A stretch of 64,000 bases of DNA from Desulfovibrionaceae bacterium (GCA_019421865.1 JAHZEL010000022.1:1-64000), one strand, 5' to 3'; counted from the first letter of the stretch, positions 25,223 to 35,180 are shown. The notes: generated by a model from the letters alone, not told the origin. Program-made: numbers and translations.

Positions 25223-26761
25223 ATGGAACCTTATTACGCCGGGTGGATGTCGCTGCTGCCTCCCGTGACGGCCATTGTGCTTGCACTCATTACCAAGGAA
25301 GTCATTTCCTCGCTGCTCATAGGCATTCTTACCGGTACGTTCATCTATTCCATCGGAACCGGCGCCGACTTCGTGATCATGAACACCATTGAGTCGGCCT
25401 TCGCCATCATGGGCAAGCGCCTCAACTTCGACATCGTCATGTTCTGCTCGGCTCTGGGCGCGCTGGTGTATGTCATTTCCATGGCGGGCGGTTCCCGCGC
25501 CTACGGCCGCTGGGCCACCTCGCGCATCAAGAGCCGCCGCACGGCCATGCTTTCCACCTGCGGTCTCGGCGGCCTCATCTTCATCGACGACTATTTCAAC
25601 TGCCTCACCGTGGGCACCGTGATGAAGCCCGTGACCGACACCTACAAGATTTCCCGCGCCAAGCTGGCCTACATCATCGACGCCACCGCCGCGCCCGTGT
25701 GCATCATCGCGCCCATTTCCAGCTGGGCCGCGGCCGTGGGCAGCAACCTGAAGTCCACCGGCGCCTTTGAAAGCGAAATCTCCGCCTTCATCGCTGCCAT
25801 TCCCTACAACTTCTATTCGCTGCTTTCCCTGACCCTCGTCGTGCTGCTCTGCCTGTTCAAGTGGGACTTCGGCCCCATGCGCTCCGCGGAAAAGCGCGCG
25901 GAAGAGGGTGATCTCGGCGTGCTCGCCCAGCAGACCGGCATCGGTCTGGAAACCAAGAACGGCCATGTCTACGACATGCTCATTCCCATCGGCGCGCTCA
26001 TCGTGTTCGCCGTGCTCGCCATGATGTACAGCGGCGGCTACTGGGGCGAAGATCCCGCCTACCACGAATTCCGCGCCGCGCTCGGCAACTGCAACGCCTC
26101 GCCCGCTCTGGTGTGGGCCTCCTTCGGCGGCCTCGTGGTGGCCCTGCTCCTCTATGTGCCCCGTCGCCTCATGAGCCTTACCGAATTCATGCACGGCGCC
26201 GTGGAAGGCATGAAGGCCATGCTCACCGCCAACCTCATCCTCGTGCTGGCCTGGGGCATCAGCGGCGTGTGCCAGGATATGCTGCAGACCAACAAGTTCG
26301 TGGAATCGCTCGTCACCAACGGCAACATGATCGGCGGCATGCTTCCCTTCCTCATCTTCGTCATCGCCGGTTTCCTCAGCTTCTCCACCGGTACTGCCTG
26401 GGGCTCCTTCGGTATTCTGATTCCCCTCGTGGTGCCCGTGGCGCAGGCCATCTGCCCCGATCTGCTGGTGGTTTCCCTGTCCGCCACGCTGGCGGGCAGC
26501 GTGTTCGGCGATCACTGCTCGCCCATTTCCGACACCACCATTCTTTCCAGCGCCGGTGCGGGCTGCAGCCACATAGAGCACGTTTCCACCCAGCTGCCCT
26601 ATGCGCTTCTGGCCGCGTCCTGCAGCGCCGTGGGCTACCTTGTGGCGGGCTTCGTCAGCTCCAGCCCCTGGATCTGCCTGCTGGTGAGCGGCGCGCTGCT
26701 TGTCGTTGCGCTGCTTGCGCTCAACGCCCTGCATAACAGAAAGGATGCCGCAGCCGCCTAA
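25223..26761 (+). CDS. NhaC-family Na+/H+ antiporter
   Basis: A 512-residue polytopic membrane protein with about 12 predicted helices. It matches the NhaC family (TKEVISSLLIGILTGTF, GLIFIDDYFNCLTVGTVM, STGTAWGSFGILIPL, DHCSPISDTTILSSAGAG). Members exchange Na+ or organic solutes for protons across the inner membrane. I use the ATG at 25223, eight bases after AGGGGGAAAG, rather than one at 25199. It is a single-gene unit with its own terminator. Confidence 0.9.
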   Translation: MEPYYAGWMSLLPPVTAIVLALITKEVISSLLIGILTGTFIYSIGTGADFVIMNTIESAFAIMGKRLNFDIVMFCSALGALVYVISMAGGSRAYGRWATSRIKSRRTAMLSTCGLGGLIFIDDYFNCLTVGTVMKPVTDTYKISRAKLAYIIDATAAPVCIIAPISSWAAAVGSNLKSTGAFESEISAFIAAIPYNFYSLLSLTLVVLLCLFKWDFGPMRSAEKRAEEGDLGVLAQQTGIGLETKNGHVYDMLIPIGALIVFAVLAMMYSGGYWGEDPAYHEFRAALGNCNASPALVWASFGGLVVALLLYVPRRLMSLTEFMHGAVEGMKAMLTANLILVLAWGISGVCQDMLQTNKFVESLVTNGNMIGGMLPFLIFVIAGFLSFSTGTAWGSFGILIPLVVPVAQAICPDLLVVSLSATLAGSVFGDHCSPISDTTILSSAGAGCSHIEHVSTQLPYALLAASCSAVGYLVAGFVSSSPWICLLVSGALLVVALLALNALHNRKDAAAA

Positions 26762-26784
26762 CGCTGCCACGCATTCATGATCTT

Positions 26785-26817
26785 ATCCCCGTCGGTGTTC
26801 CGGCGGGGATTTTTTTA
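26785..26817 (+). terminator. Terminator after the NhaC-type gene
   Basis: ATCCCCGTCGG pairs with CCGGCGGGGAT around a short loop, followed by a run of seven T. Confidence 0.9.
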
Positions 26818-27093
26818 TTAAACGGCCGTTCGCAGGGGGGAAAAGGCGAACGGTGCTTCTGTCTGGTTCGGAACATGCTGTGGGGAAAGGCGTTTTTCCG
26901 AAAAAACACGCGGCAAAGCGCGGGCGGGTCGAGCAGAGGAATGAAAACAGGAAGAGCCTTTCGGAGCTGAATGGCGAAAGCGTTGCGCTGAAAGAGGGGG
27001 GGGAGGCCGGAGAAGGAACTAGGTGGTCGGGGTACGGTTGAAGGTGGTTTCTTCCGGTCGGGCGGTGCGGAAAAGGCGAAGGGCGGGGAGGAG
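26818..27093. other. Intergenic, no gene seen
   Basis: G-rich stretch between the NhaC terminator and the 3' end of the LysR gene. I see no coding sequence or structured RNA. Confidence 0.4.
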
Positions 27094-28008
27094 TCAGTTT
27101 TCCGGGCAGAAAGTTTCGGCCGCTCTTCGCAGCAGCGTGACGGCCCTTTTTTCCGCAGGCGTGATGTGCTCCTCGTCCGGAAAGAACAGGCAGAGCTGTC
27201 CCGGCATGGGAAAGTCCGATACCGGCAGACTGACGAGACTCTGCTTCCGGCTTTCGCGGAAGAGTACGCCGGCAGGAAAGATGGTGGCGATGTTGGGGTC
27301 TTCCTCCACAAGGTGCAGAATGCTTTCCAGCTTGGTCACGTGCAGAACGGGGGGCGCGAAGAAGGAAAGGATATCACCGTACTGGAAGTTGGATTCCGCA
27401 TGCGGATACATGGCGGGAATGAATCCGCCGAGTTCGTCCCGGCGCAGGGCTTCGTGCCGGGCGAGAGGATGATCTCTGTTCAGAATGACGTGGAAGTCGT
27501 CCCGCCGCAGAACCTCCATGTTCATGTGATAGGCGGAGGCGAGGGAGCGGTAGCTTTCGGCTCTGGCCGTGGCCAGAGAGCTGATGAGGCCCGGAATGCG
27601 TTCCTTCAGAATGAGCGGAATGATGTCTTCAAAACCGGCTTCAAGAATGTCGATGGCCACATGCGGAGCGTTCCGTTTTATGGCCATGACCTCGCGCAGC
27701 ACGGCGCCCTGAAGAAAGGGGCTCGTGGCCACGCGCACGGTGGAAGCCTGCGGCTTTTTGCCTGCGGGAGTACGCCATTTCTGGGATATGCCTGCCAGAA
27801 GCACGATGTCCTGCCACATGGCCTGGCCTTCCTCCGTAAGATGCACCCCCTGCTTGGTTCGACGTACCAGCGTGATGCCCAGCTTGTTTTCCAGCGAATT
27901 GAGCGCGCCGCGCAGCCGCTGCTGATCCATGCCCAGCGCCTGGGCGGCATGGTTGATGGATCCGCTTTCCACGATTTTTACCAGGTATTCGAATGAGCGA
28001 AGGGGCAT
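27094..28008 (-). CDS. LysR-type transcriptional regulator of the adjacent flavoprotein/TTT locus
   Basis: A 304-residue LysR regulator. The N-terminal winged helix-turn-helix (residues about 3-60) reads SFEYLVKIVESGSINHAAQALG then QQRLRGALNSLENKLGITLV. The effector domain spans about 90-295. It is divergent from the two enoate-reductase-like genes across a 420-base region holding two perfect palindromes, the standard LysR arrangement. The effector is likely the transported substrate or its product. Confidence 0.92.
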   Translation of the reverse strand: MPLRSFEYLVKIVESGSINHAAQALGMDQQRLRGALNSLENKLGITLVRRTKQGVHLTEEGQAMWQDIVLLAGISQKWRTPAGKKPQASTVRVATSPFLQGAVLREVMAIKRNAPHVAIDILEAGFEDIIPLILKERIPGLISSLATARAESYRSLASAYHMNMEVLRRDDFHVILNRDHPLARHEALRRDELGGFIPAMYPHAESNFQYGDILSFFAPPVLHVTKLESILHLVEEDPNIATIFPAGVLFRESRKQSLVSLPVSDFPMPGQLCLFFPDEEHITPAEKRAVTLLRRAAETFCPEN

Positions 28009-28220
28009 GACTGTTTCCTTGGCGGGCTTTTCCTGAAGTTAAAAATAAAAAACGGGGAAGGCAAGGATAAATCCGGGCAGAGAGGCGTCCTGCCGGGCAC
28101 GTTTCGTCTCTTCGTTTTTTCGGCGTTTGCGGGTCGTCGTCTTTTTTCCTGGTCCGGTCCTTGTGTCGCAGGCGTTTTCGGCAGAGTGGACCACGGTTTC
28201 CGATGCCCGGCAAACGCGAC
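28009..28220. other. Leader region upstream of the LysR gene
   Basis: No gene is seen. It forms the left half of the divergent control region, with the operator-like palindromes just to its right. Confidence 0.4.
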
Positions 28221-28232
28221 TCCGACGTCGGA
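28221..28232. promoter_or_regulatory. 12-bp perfect palindrome in the divergent control region
   Basis: TCCGACGTCGGA is a perfect palindrome 17 bases from the larger one. It is a candidate second site for the LysR protein or another regulator. Confidence 0.4.
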
Positions 28233-28248
28233 ACAGGCATGGCCGTTC

Positions 28249-28269
28249 GTTGCACGATTTTCGTGCAAC
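28249..28269. promoter_or_regulatory. Candidate LysR operator, 21-bp perfect inverted repeat
   Basis: Arms GTTGCACGA (28249-28257) and TCGTGCAAC (28261-28269) are separated by TTT. The inner part fits the T-N11-A rule for LysR sites. It is about 160 bases before the first oxidoreductase start and about 240 bases from the LysR start. Confidence 0.65.
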
Positions 28270-28430
28270 GGGGCTGTGAAAAGTCGTCCTATGCCTGAGC
28301 GCGTCCTTTGTCTAAAAGAAAAACTATGTGAAAAGTTCTTTTTCCCCGGAGAGATCCGGCGCCTTCGTGCCCGATCCCGGCCGTCGGACGGATGCCCGGG
28401 GCAGAGTGTTTTATCAAGGAGAAGCTCGTC

Positions 28431-30464
28431 ATGTCGCAGTTCAGCCAGAAATCCCGGATGAAATATCCTCATCTGTTCGAGCCGTTGCACGTCAAACGCA
28501 CGGTGTTCCGAAACCGCGTCTTTGTTGCTCCGACGCACATACCGATGGCGGCCGATGCCTCCGGACTTCTGACGCCCGAAGGCCGGACGCATTTCGGCGC
28601 ATTCGCCCGCGGCGGCGCGGCGGCCGTGCATATGGGCGAGAGTCTGCTGGACAGAAGAAACAGCGCCGGGCACGACAGTCATTTGAATCTTGTGGATGAG
28701 GAAACGCTGAAGAGCTTCAACACCTATAACGAATACTGCCATATCTTCGGCGCGAGAACGTCCATAGAATTGAACCACAACGGCCACTTCGCCATGCCGC
28801 AGTACGGTGACGGCAGTCAGCCCATGTCGGTATGCGCCATGAAGATGCCGAGCGGCGTGGAAGTGCGGGAAATGAACGAAGAGGACATGCTCTATGTGGC
28901 GCACATGCACGCGCGGGCGGCCAATATGGCCCGTCGCGCCGGGTTCGACATGGTGCTTCTGCATATGGGGCACGGCTGGCTTCTGGGCGGCTTCCTGTCG
29001 CCTCTCATGAATCACCGGAAGGACGGTTACGGCGGCAGTCTGGAAAACCGAATGAAGTTTCCCCGCATGGTGCTCGAACACATCCGCGCGGCTGTCGGCC
29101 CCGACTTCCTGATCGAGGCGCGTATGAACGGCGTGGATGCCGACGACGAGCCGCGGGGTATCTCCATCGGGGACTGCATCGAGTACGTGAAGATGATCGA
29201 GGACATCGTCGATCTTGTGCACATCAGCAACGGCAACCGCCTGCTGCCGCTCAGTCGGGCGGTCATGATACCCAGCCCCTTCTTCCCTGAAGGGCATAAT
29301 GTGCATCTTGCGCAGGCCGTGAAGCAGGCGGGCGTGAAGATTCCCGTGGGCACCATAGGTGCCATCGACACGCCCGAATTCGCGGAACGCGTGCTGGCCG
29401 AGGGAATGGCCGACTATGTGCTCATGGCGCGCGGCTTCATTGCGGATCCGGAATGGGCGAACAAGGCCCGGGAAGGCCGCGGAGAGGACATCGTGCCCTG
29501 CATCCGCTGCCATCGCTGCAACGACATTGCGCTGGGCAAGCGCAACACGAGTCTGCATAATCTGGTGGACATGCAGGACGAGTTCCCGCATACAACGCGG
29601 CGGGCGGAATGTTCCGTCAACGTGTTCCACGGCAACGGTCAGTGTCGTCTCTCCTTCCCGCCGAGCGCCCGCAGGCTGCGCGTGGTGGTTGTTGGCGGCG
29701 GCCCTGCCGGCATGAAGGCCGCGCTTACGGCCAGGGAGCGCGGGCACGACGTGGTTCTTTATGAGGAACGCGGCGAACTCGGCGGTCAGCTTTCCCATGC
29801 CCGCCATGTGCCCTTCAAGCGTGATCTGGAAAGATACCGCGCCTATCTGGAGCGGCAGGTGCGCAAGTCCGGCACGGAACTTCGCCTGAACACGCGCGCC
29901 ACGCCGGAGCTTGTGGCGAAGGACAGGCCCGATGCCGTGATCGTGGCCGTGGGCGCGGAACCGTTCATTCCGCCGGTACCGGGCGTGCATCTGCCGCACG
30001 TGTTTGCCGCGCAGGACGTGATAGGCCATGAAAAAGTGCTGAAGGGGCGTGTTGCCGTAGTGGGCGGCGGCATGGTGGGCTGCGAAACGGCCCTGCATCT
30101 GGCAGCGCTGGGATACGGCGTGGAGCTTCTGGAAATGGGCCCCATCCTTGCTCCGGACGGTGTGTACACCATGCGTTTGCACACGCTGCATCTCATAGAG
30201 ACCTCGCCCCTCATTACGGTGCATACGGATTTCTTCTGTGAGCGCATTACCGAAGACGGCGTGATGGGCACGGGCAGCGGCGGCAGCGTGAAGATTCCCG
30301 CCGACAGCGTGGTGCTCTGCACGGGCATGAAGCCGCGGGCACAGGTGCGGGATCTTTTTCAGAATACGGCATTTGAAGTGCGGATGGTCGGCGACTGCAT
30401 GAAGGTGGACTGCGTGCACGGCGCCACGGTTTCCGGCTGTGATGCGGTGCTTTCTCTCGGTTGA
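28431..30464 (+). CDS. FMN/FAD/Fe-S oxidoreductase of the enoate reductase (OYE) family, paralog 1
   Basis: A 677-residue three-domain flavoenzyme. Residues about 10-350 form the FMN TIM barrel of the Old Yellow Enzyme family, with LHMGHGWLLGGFLSP and DGYGGSLENRMKFP. The Fe-S region has CIRCHRC followed 30 residues later by Cys in AECSVN. The C-terminal half has an FAD motif VVVVGGGPAGM (near 417) and an NAD(P) motif VAVVGGGMVGCE. Relatives (2,4-dienoyl-CoA reductase, enoate reductase, BaiCD) reduce activated C=C bonds with NADH. AAGGAG is before the ATG at 28431. It heads a run with a paralog and a TTT importer. The substrate is unknown. Confidence 0.88.
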   Translation: MSQFSQKSRMKYPHLFEPLHVKRTVFRNRVFVAPTHIPMAADASGLLTPEGRTHFGAFARGGAAAVHMGESLLDRRNSAGHDSHLNLVDEETLKSFNTYNEYCHIFGARTSIELNHNGHFAMPQYGDGSQPMSVCAMKMPSGVEVREMNEEDMLYVAHMHARAANMARRAGFDMVLLHMGHGWLLGGFLSPLMNHRKDGYGGSLENRMKFPRMVLEHIRAAVGPDFLIEARMNGVDADDEPRGISIGDCIEYVKMIEDIVDLVHISNGNRLLPLSRAVMIPSPFFPEGHNVHLAQAVKQAGVKIPVGTIGAIDTPEFAERVLAEGMADYVLMARGFIADPEWANKAREGRGEDIVPCIRCHRCNDIALGKRNTSLHNLVDMQDEFPHTTRRAECSVNVFHGNGQCRLSFPPSARRLRVVVVGGGPAGMKAALTARERGHDVVLYEERGELGGQLSHARHVPFKRDLERYRAYLERQVRKSGTELRLNTRATPELVAKDRPDAVIVAVGAEPFIPPVPGVHLPHVFAAQDVIGHEKVLKGRVAVVGGGMVGCETALHLAALGYGVELLEMGPILAPDGVYTMRLHTLHLIETSPLITVHTDFFCERITEDGVMGTGSGGSVKIPADSVVLCTGMKPRAQVRDLFQNTAFEVRMVGDCMKVDCVHGATVSGCDAVLSLG

Positions 30465-30572
30465 GAGGCGGTCATCATGCCGCGCCGGAAAGGTCCGTTT
30501 CCGGCGGAAAAAGGGTACGTCGGCGCGGCATAACGGAACATGGCGCAGAGCGTCATGAGGAGAGAGTCGACT

Positions 30573-32561
30573 ATGGAAGGAAAAAACAGGTATCCCCATC
30601 TGTTCGAACCGCTGCACGTGGGAAGACTGCGGTTCCGCAACCGCATCTGGAGCGCGCCGATGGCGCTGACCACGGCCTTTGTCAACAAGGGCATCATTCA
30701 GGAGAAGGGCATCATTCATCTGCGGAACCGGGCGGCCGGAGGCGCGGCCGTGGTGGAACTCGGCGAAACGGCGGTGGATTTCGAACATGCTGCGGCGCAT
30801 TATCATACGCTGAGCCTCAAGGATCCCGCCTCACTGCCCGCGCTCACCTTTCTTGCCGACGCGGTGCACCAGGCCGGCGCGGAAATATCGCTGGAACTGT
30901 CGCATGCGGGACTCTGGGCGCTGCCTCAGGTGAACGGCGGCAACGAACCCATTGCGCCGGTGGAGGAAGTGCTGCCCGGCGGCATACGGGCTCGGGCCAT
31001 GACCGAGGACGACATGGAACGCGTGGCGGACAACTTTGCCGAAGCCGCCCGCTTCGTGAAAAATGCCGGATTCCGCATGTGCATGATTCACGGCGCGCAC
31101 AGCTGGCTTCTGGGGCAGTTCCTTTCTCCGATGGAGAACCGCCGTACGGACCGGTGGGGCGGCAGTCTGGAAAACCGGGCGCGTTTCCCGCGCATGGTGC
31201 TTGAGCGCGTGCGCGCAGCCGTTGGCAGGGATTTCGTGCTTGAGTTCCGCATTTCCGGCACGGAGGATACGCCCGGCGGGCTGGAGCTTGAGGAGTCCAT
31301 CGAATTTACGAAGATATTCGAGGATCTCATTGACATCGTTCATATTTCACGTAGCTCTCGGCGCAACGTGCGCTCCCGCTGCACCATGACGCCGTCGTCG
31401 TTCATGGAACCGTGCTGCAACGTGTTCATGTCGGAAGCGTTCAAGAAGGCGGGCATACGGATTCCTGTGGGCATCGTGGGGGGGATTTCCTCTCCGGAGG
31501 ATGCCGAGCGTATTCTGGCGGAGGGGCTTGCGGACTGCGTGGGCATGGCGCGGGCGCTCATTGCGGATCCGGACTGGGCGCTCAAGGCGCGCCGGGGCAG
31601 AAGTCTCGACATCCGTCCGTGCCTGAAATGCTACAACTGTCAGGATGAAAAGAACGCCCGTACCTTCGGCGGAAGCAACACGTCCTTTGCTCCGCTCACC
31701 TCGCTGCGCCGTTTCCGCTGCGCCGTGAATCCCCGCATAGGCTATGAGCACGACGCCGTTCCTCCCGTCAGGGAGAAGAGAAAGGTATGCGTGGTGGGCG
31801 GCGGCCCTGCGGGCATGCAGGCTGCCATAACGCTGGCGGACCGCGGGCACGAGGTGGTGCTGTTTGAGAAAGAAAGGGAACTCGGCGGGCAGATACGCTT
31901 TGCCGATCATGTGCCGTTCAAGCGTCCCATGAGCGATTTTCGCGCCTGGCTGGTGCGTCAGGTGCGGCAGAGAAACATCGACGTGCGTCTCGGCGTGGAG
32001 GCCGATGCCGAGACGGTGGCGCGGGAGAATCCGGACAGCGTGTTCGCCGCGCTTGGCGCCGTGCCTTTGCGGCCCCGTATTCCCGGCGTCGAGCTGCCGC
32101 ATGTGCGCTTTGCGGTGGATGCGCTCTGCCGCCCCGAAACATGCGGCGATAGCGTGGTCGTGGTGGGCGGCGGCGATACGGGCTGCGAAACGGCGCTGCA
32201 TCTTTCTCGCCTCGGCAGACGTGTCGTGCTTGTGGAAATGGGCCCGCATCTTGCGCCTGCCGCGGGCTTTTCCGCACGTCTGGCTCTGGTTTCCGAGCTG
32301 GAGGATTCTCCCGTGGAATGCATGACGAATACGCGTTGCCGGGAGATTTTTCCGGATCGCGTGGAGGTGGAAGGCAGGCAGGGCGTGCTCTCTCTTGCCG
32401 CCGACACCGTGGTGCTGGCGCTCGGCTCGTGCGCCCTGTCCGGGGAGGCGGAGCGTTTCCGCACCGTGGCGGAGGATTTCTGCATGATAGGCGACTGCAC
32501 GGGCCCGCGCAACGTGCGCGACGCGGTGCATGCGGCCTACTATGCGGCTCTGTGGCTGTAA
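30573..32561 (+). CDS. FMN/FAD/Fe-S oxidoreductase of the enoate reductase (OYE) family, paralog 2
   Basis: A 662-residue paralog of the preceding gene with the same architecture. The barrel motif is HGAHSWLLGQFLSP followed by DRWGGSLENRARFP. The Fe-S cysteines are CLKCYNC then Cys in RCAVNP after 26 residues. The FAD motif is VCVVGGGPAGMQ and the NAD(P) motif VVVVGGGDTGCE. The start at 30573 is supported by AGGAGAG. Divergence between paralogs suggests two substrates or two steps, or a hetero-oligomer; the sequence alone cannot decide. Confidence 0.88.
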   Translation: MEGKNRYPHLFEPLHVGRLRFRNRIWSAPMALTTAFVNKGIIQEKGIIHLRNRAAGGAAVVELGETAVDFEHAAAHYHTLSLKDPASLPALTFLADAVHQAGAEISLELSHAGLWALPQVNGGNEPIAPVEEVLPGGIRARAMTEDDMERVADNFAEAARFVKNAGFRMCMIHGAHSWLLGQFLSPMENRRTDRWGGSLENRARFPRMVLERVRAAVGRDFVLEFRISGTEDTPGGLELEESIEFTKIFEDLIDIVHISRSSRRNVRSRCTMTPSSFMEPCCNVFMSEAFKKAGIRIPVGIVGGISSPEDAERILAEGLADCVGMARALIADPDWALKARRGRSLDIRPCLKCYNCQDEKNARTFGGSNTSFAPLTSLRRFRCAVNPRIGYEHDAVPPVREKRKVCVVGGGPAGMQAAITLADRGHEVVLFEKERELGGQIRFADHVPFKRPMSDFRAWLVRQVRQRNIDVRLGVEADAETVARENPDSVFAALGAVPLRPRIPGVELPHVRFAVDALCRPETCGDSVVVVGGGDTGCETALHLSRLGRRVVLVEMGPHLAPAAGFSARLALVSELEDSPVECMTNTRCREIFPDRVEVEGRQGVLSLAADTVVLALGSCALSGEAERFRTVAEDFCMIGDCTGPRNVRDAVHAAYYAALWL

Positions 32562-32609
32562 AGGCAGAAGTAACTGCCGTTTTCATTCATGAGAAAAGGA
32601 AGGTAGACG

Positions 32610-33635
32610 ATGAGAAAAGCTGGAATGCTGTGTGCGGTGATGCTTTGTGCCGGTCTTCTGTTTTCCGCCCGCCCCGGGTACGGCGAAGCGGCCGGTCCGG
32701 CGGAGTTCTATGCGACGAATACCATGACGATGGTGACGCTTTTCGGGCCGGGAGGCGCTACGGATCTGGCGGGACGCCTGGTGGGCAAGTTCTGGCCCGA
32801 AGCCACGGGCGGAGGCAAGTACATCGTGAAGAACATGCCCGGCGCAGGAGGTCTTGTGGGGCTGAATTCCCTGAGCCGCACGGGAAAGAAGGACGGCACG
32901 GAATTTGCGTTCTCCATGTTCGGCGAGGCGTTTCTCATGCCCACGCTCATGAAGAATCCTGCGGCGCGTTTCGACTCCTCCCGCTTCCACTATGTGGCCG
33001 GCGGCTTTCAGGAACCGTGGGTGCTGGTGGCCCATCCGAAGTTTAAGAGCCTCGACGATCTCAAGGCTGCGGCCGAACCCCGCTACGGCTGCATGACGCG
33101 TTACGGCAGCAACAACTTCACGGCACTGCCTCTGTTTGAAATGGTGCTTCCTCAGACGCGCATCGTGACGGGCTATCAGAAGCAGCCGGATGTGGATCTG
33201 GCGGTGGGCAAGGGCGAACTGGACTTTGCCGTGGCGCCGCTCGGCAATGTGCTGCGGGAAATGGAACAGGTGGAGCTGCGTCCGCTCGTGGTGTTCTGGC
33301 ACGAAAGACTGACGCAGCTTCCGGATGTGCCGGTGTTCACGGAACTGGTGAGCATGGATGAAAAGCAGACGGCCGCCTACGAGGATGCCGTCAACATGGG
33401 CCGCGCCTTCCGCGTCTTTGTCATGATGGAAGACGAACCTGCGGAAAAGGTGGCCTATGTTCGCAAGATTCTTGAAGACATCACTTCCCGCCCCGACTTT
33501 GACACCGAAGTGCGCCGCATACTGCCGATGGGCGCGGCCATGCTGAGCAGCGAAGAGTTGGATCGTCTTGTCAAGGAGTGCTTCGCCATGAACTGGGAAG
33601 AACTGAAGGGTCGTCTGGACGTGTTTTTCAAGTAA
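32610..33635 (+). CDS. tctC: Tripartite tricarboxylate transporter substrate-binding protein (TctC/Bug family)
   Basis: A 341-residue periplasmic protein with a signal peptide over about residues 1-25 (cleavage near GYGEA). The mature part follows the TctC/Bug pattern: MVTLFGPGGATDLAGRLVGKFW, then IVKNMPGAGGLVGLNSL. These proteins bind carboxylates with the two conserved loops and deliver them to TctAB. Its position directly after two C=C reductases suggests an unsaturated carboxylic acid as ligand. Confidence 0.9.
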   Translation: MRKAGMLCAVMLCAGLLFSARPGYGEAAGPAEFYATNTMTMVTLFGPGGATDLAGRLVGKFWPEATGGGKYIVKNMPGAGGLVGLNSLSRTGKKDGTEFAFSMFGEAFLMPTLMKNPAARFDSSRFHYVAGGFQEPWVLVAHPKFKSLDDLKAAAEPRYGCMTRYGSNNFTALPLFEMVLPQTRIVTGYQKQPDVDLAVGKGELDFAVAPLGNVLREMEQVELRPLVVFWHERLTQLPDVPVFTELVSMDEKQTAAYEDAVNMGRAFRVFVMMEDEPAEKVAYVRKILEDITSRPDFDTEVRRILPMGAAMLSSEELDRLVKECFAMNWEELKGRLDVFFK

Positions 33636-33689
33636 CGGCGGATACCCCGGAGCTTAGGCTCCGGGGATTCCGACGGGAGGATACCGGAT

Positions 33690-35180
33690 ATGCTGGAACA
33701 TATCGTGGCCGGTCTGATGCTTTTTGCCGATGTGCACATCTGGCTGTGGATCATGCTGGGTGTGGCGGTGGCGCTGATTCTCGGGCTGATTCCCGGCCTC
33801 GGCTCGCTCATGGGCATGGCGCTGTTTCTTCCTTTTGCCTTTCATCTGGATATACTGGAAGCGTTGCCGTGCATGGTGGCGCTTTCAGCCGTGGGCTTTA
33901 CGGGCGGATCCATTACCGCGGTGCTCATGGGCGTACCGGGGGAAACGGCCAACATCGTCACCACCTTCGACGGCTTTCCCATGACCAAAAAAGGGGAGGG
34001 GGCCCGTGCCGTGGGCGCGGCGCTTACGGCCAGTCTTGTGGGCGGCGTCATTTCCACGGTGTTTGCCGTGGGCATGATGTTCGCCATCACGCCCGTGGCC
34101 ATGTCCATCACGAGCCGTGAAATGGTGGTGATCATTCTCATCGGTCTGGCGTTCATCTGCGTGCTCGGCAAGGGCGACAGAGTGAAGAGTCTGATCAGCG
34201 GATGCATAGGCATGCTGCTTTCGTGCGTGGGCATGGTGAGCATGACGGCGGAACCGCGCTTCACCTTTGATTTTGCCGTGCTTCTGGACGGGCTTCCGCT
34301 GGTTCCCGTAACGCTCGGCATGTTTGCGCTGCCGCCCATCGTGGAGCTGGCCATGCAGGGCGGCGACTGCACCATTGCGGACGTGTCCGTGGAAAAGATA
34401 TCCCTGAAGAATACCCTGCAGGGTGTGAAGGACGTTTTCCGCAACAAGATGCTCTGCCTCAAGTGCAGCACGCTGGGCTACTTCTTTGGGATTCTGCCGG
34501 GCGTAGGCGCGCAGGCGGCCGTGTTTCTGGCCTACGGGCACGCCAAGGGAGCCTCGTCGGATCCCGAATCCTTCGGCAAAGGCAACGTGCAGGGGGTGAT
34601 CGCGCCCGAAAGCTGCAACAACGCCAAGGAATCCGGCTCCTGGCTGACCACGTTCGCGCTGGGCATTCCCGGCAGCGGTACCGGAGCGCTCGGTCTGGCC
34701 TGCCTCATCATGCTGGGCATCAATCCCGGCCCCGCCATGATCACGGACCATTTCGATCTGACCTTCGCTCTGCTCATGACCGTGGTCATCGCCAACGCGC
34801 TTGCGTTTGTGATCTGCCTGCCGCTGGCGTCGCGTCTGGCGCTCATCACGCTGGTGCCGGGCAGACTGCTCGTTCCGCTCGTGACCGTGTTCATCGCGGT
34901 CGGCGCCTTTGCGTTCCGCTCACAGATTCTGGACGTGGTCATCCTCATCGTGTTCTGCGTGATCGGTCTGCTCTGCAAGCGCTACGGCTACAATGCGCCG
35001 AGCATGCTTCTGGGCTTTATTCTGGGCAAGATGTTCGAGGATTATCTCTTCATCAGCCTGCAGGTCGACGGGCCGACCTTCTTCCTGCGTCCCATCCCGC
35101 TGGGCCTGCTCGGCTGTTTTGCTCTGTTCATCCTGTATTCTCTGCTGAGATCCCGTATCAGAAGGAAGAAGTCATGCTGA
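33690..35180 (+). CDS. tctA: Tripartite tricarboxylate transporter large membrane subunit (TctA)
   Basis: A 496-residue integral membrane protein with about 12 helices. The TctA signature is GLIPGLGSLMGMALFLPFAF near residue 30, with the repeat-related GILPGVGAQAAVFLAYGHAK near residue 270. It overlaps tctB by seven bases. It is the ion-coupled permease of the importer. Confidence 0.93.
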   Translation: MLEHIVAGLMLFADVHIWLWIMLGVAVALILGLIPGLGSLMGMALFLPFAFHLDILEALPCMVALSAVGFTGGSITAVLMGVPGETANIVTTFDGFPMTKKGEGARAVGAALTASLVGGVISTVFAVGMMFAITPVAMSITSREMVVIILIGLAFICVLGKGDRVKSLISGCIGMLLSCVGMVSMTAEPRFTFDFAVLLDGLPLVPVTLGMFALPPIVELAMQGGDCTIADVSVEKISLKNTLQGVKDVFRNKMLCLKCSTLGYFFGILPGVGAQAAVFLAYGHAKGASSDPESFGKGNVQGVIAPESCNNAKESGSWLTTFALGIPGSGTGALGLACLIMLGINPGPAMITDHFDLTFALLMTVVIANALAFVICLPLASRLALITLVPGRLLVPLVTVFIAVGAFAFRSQILDVVILIVFCVIGLLCKRYGYNAPSMLLGFILGKMFEDYLFISLQVDGPTFFLRPIPLGLLGCFALFILYSLLRSRIRRKKSC

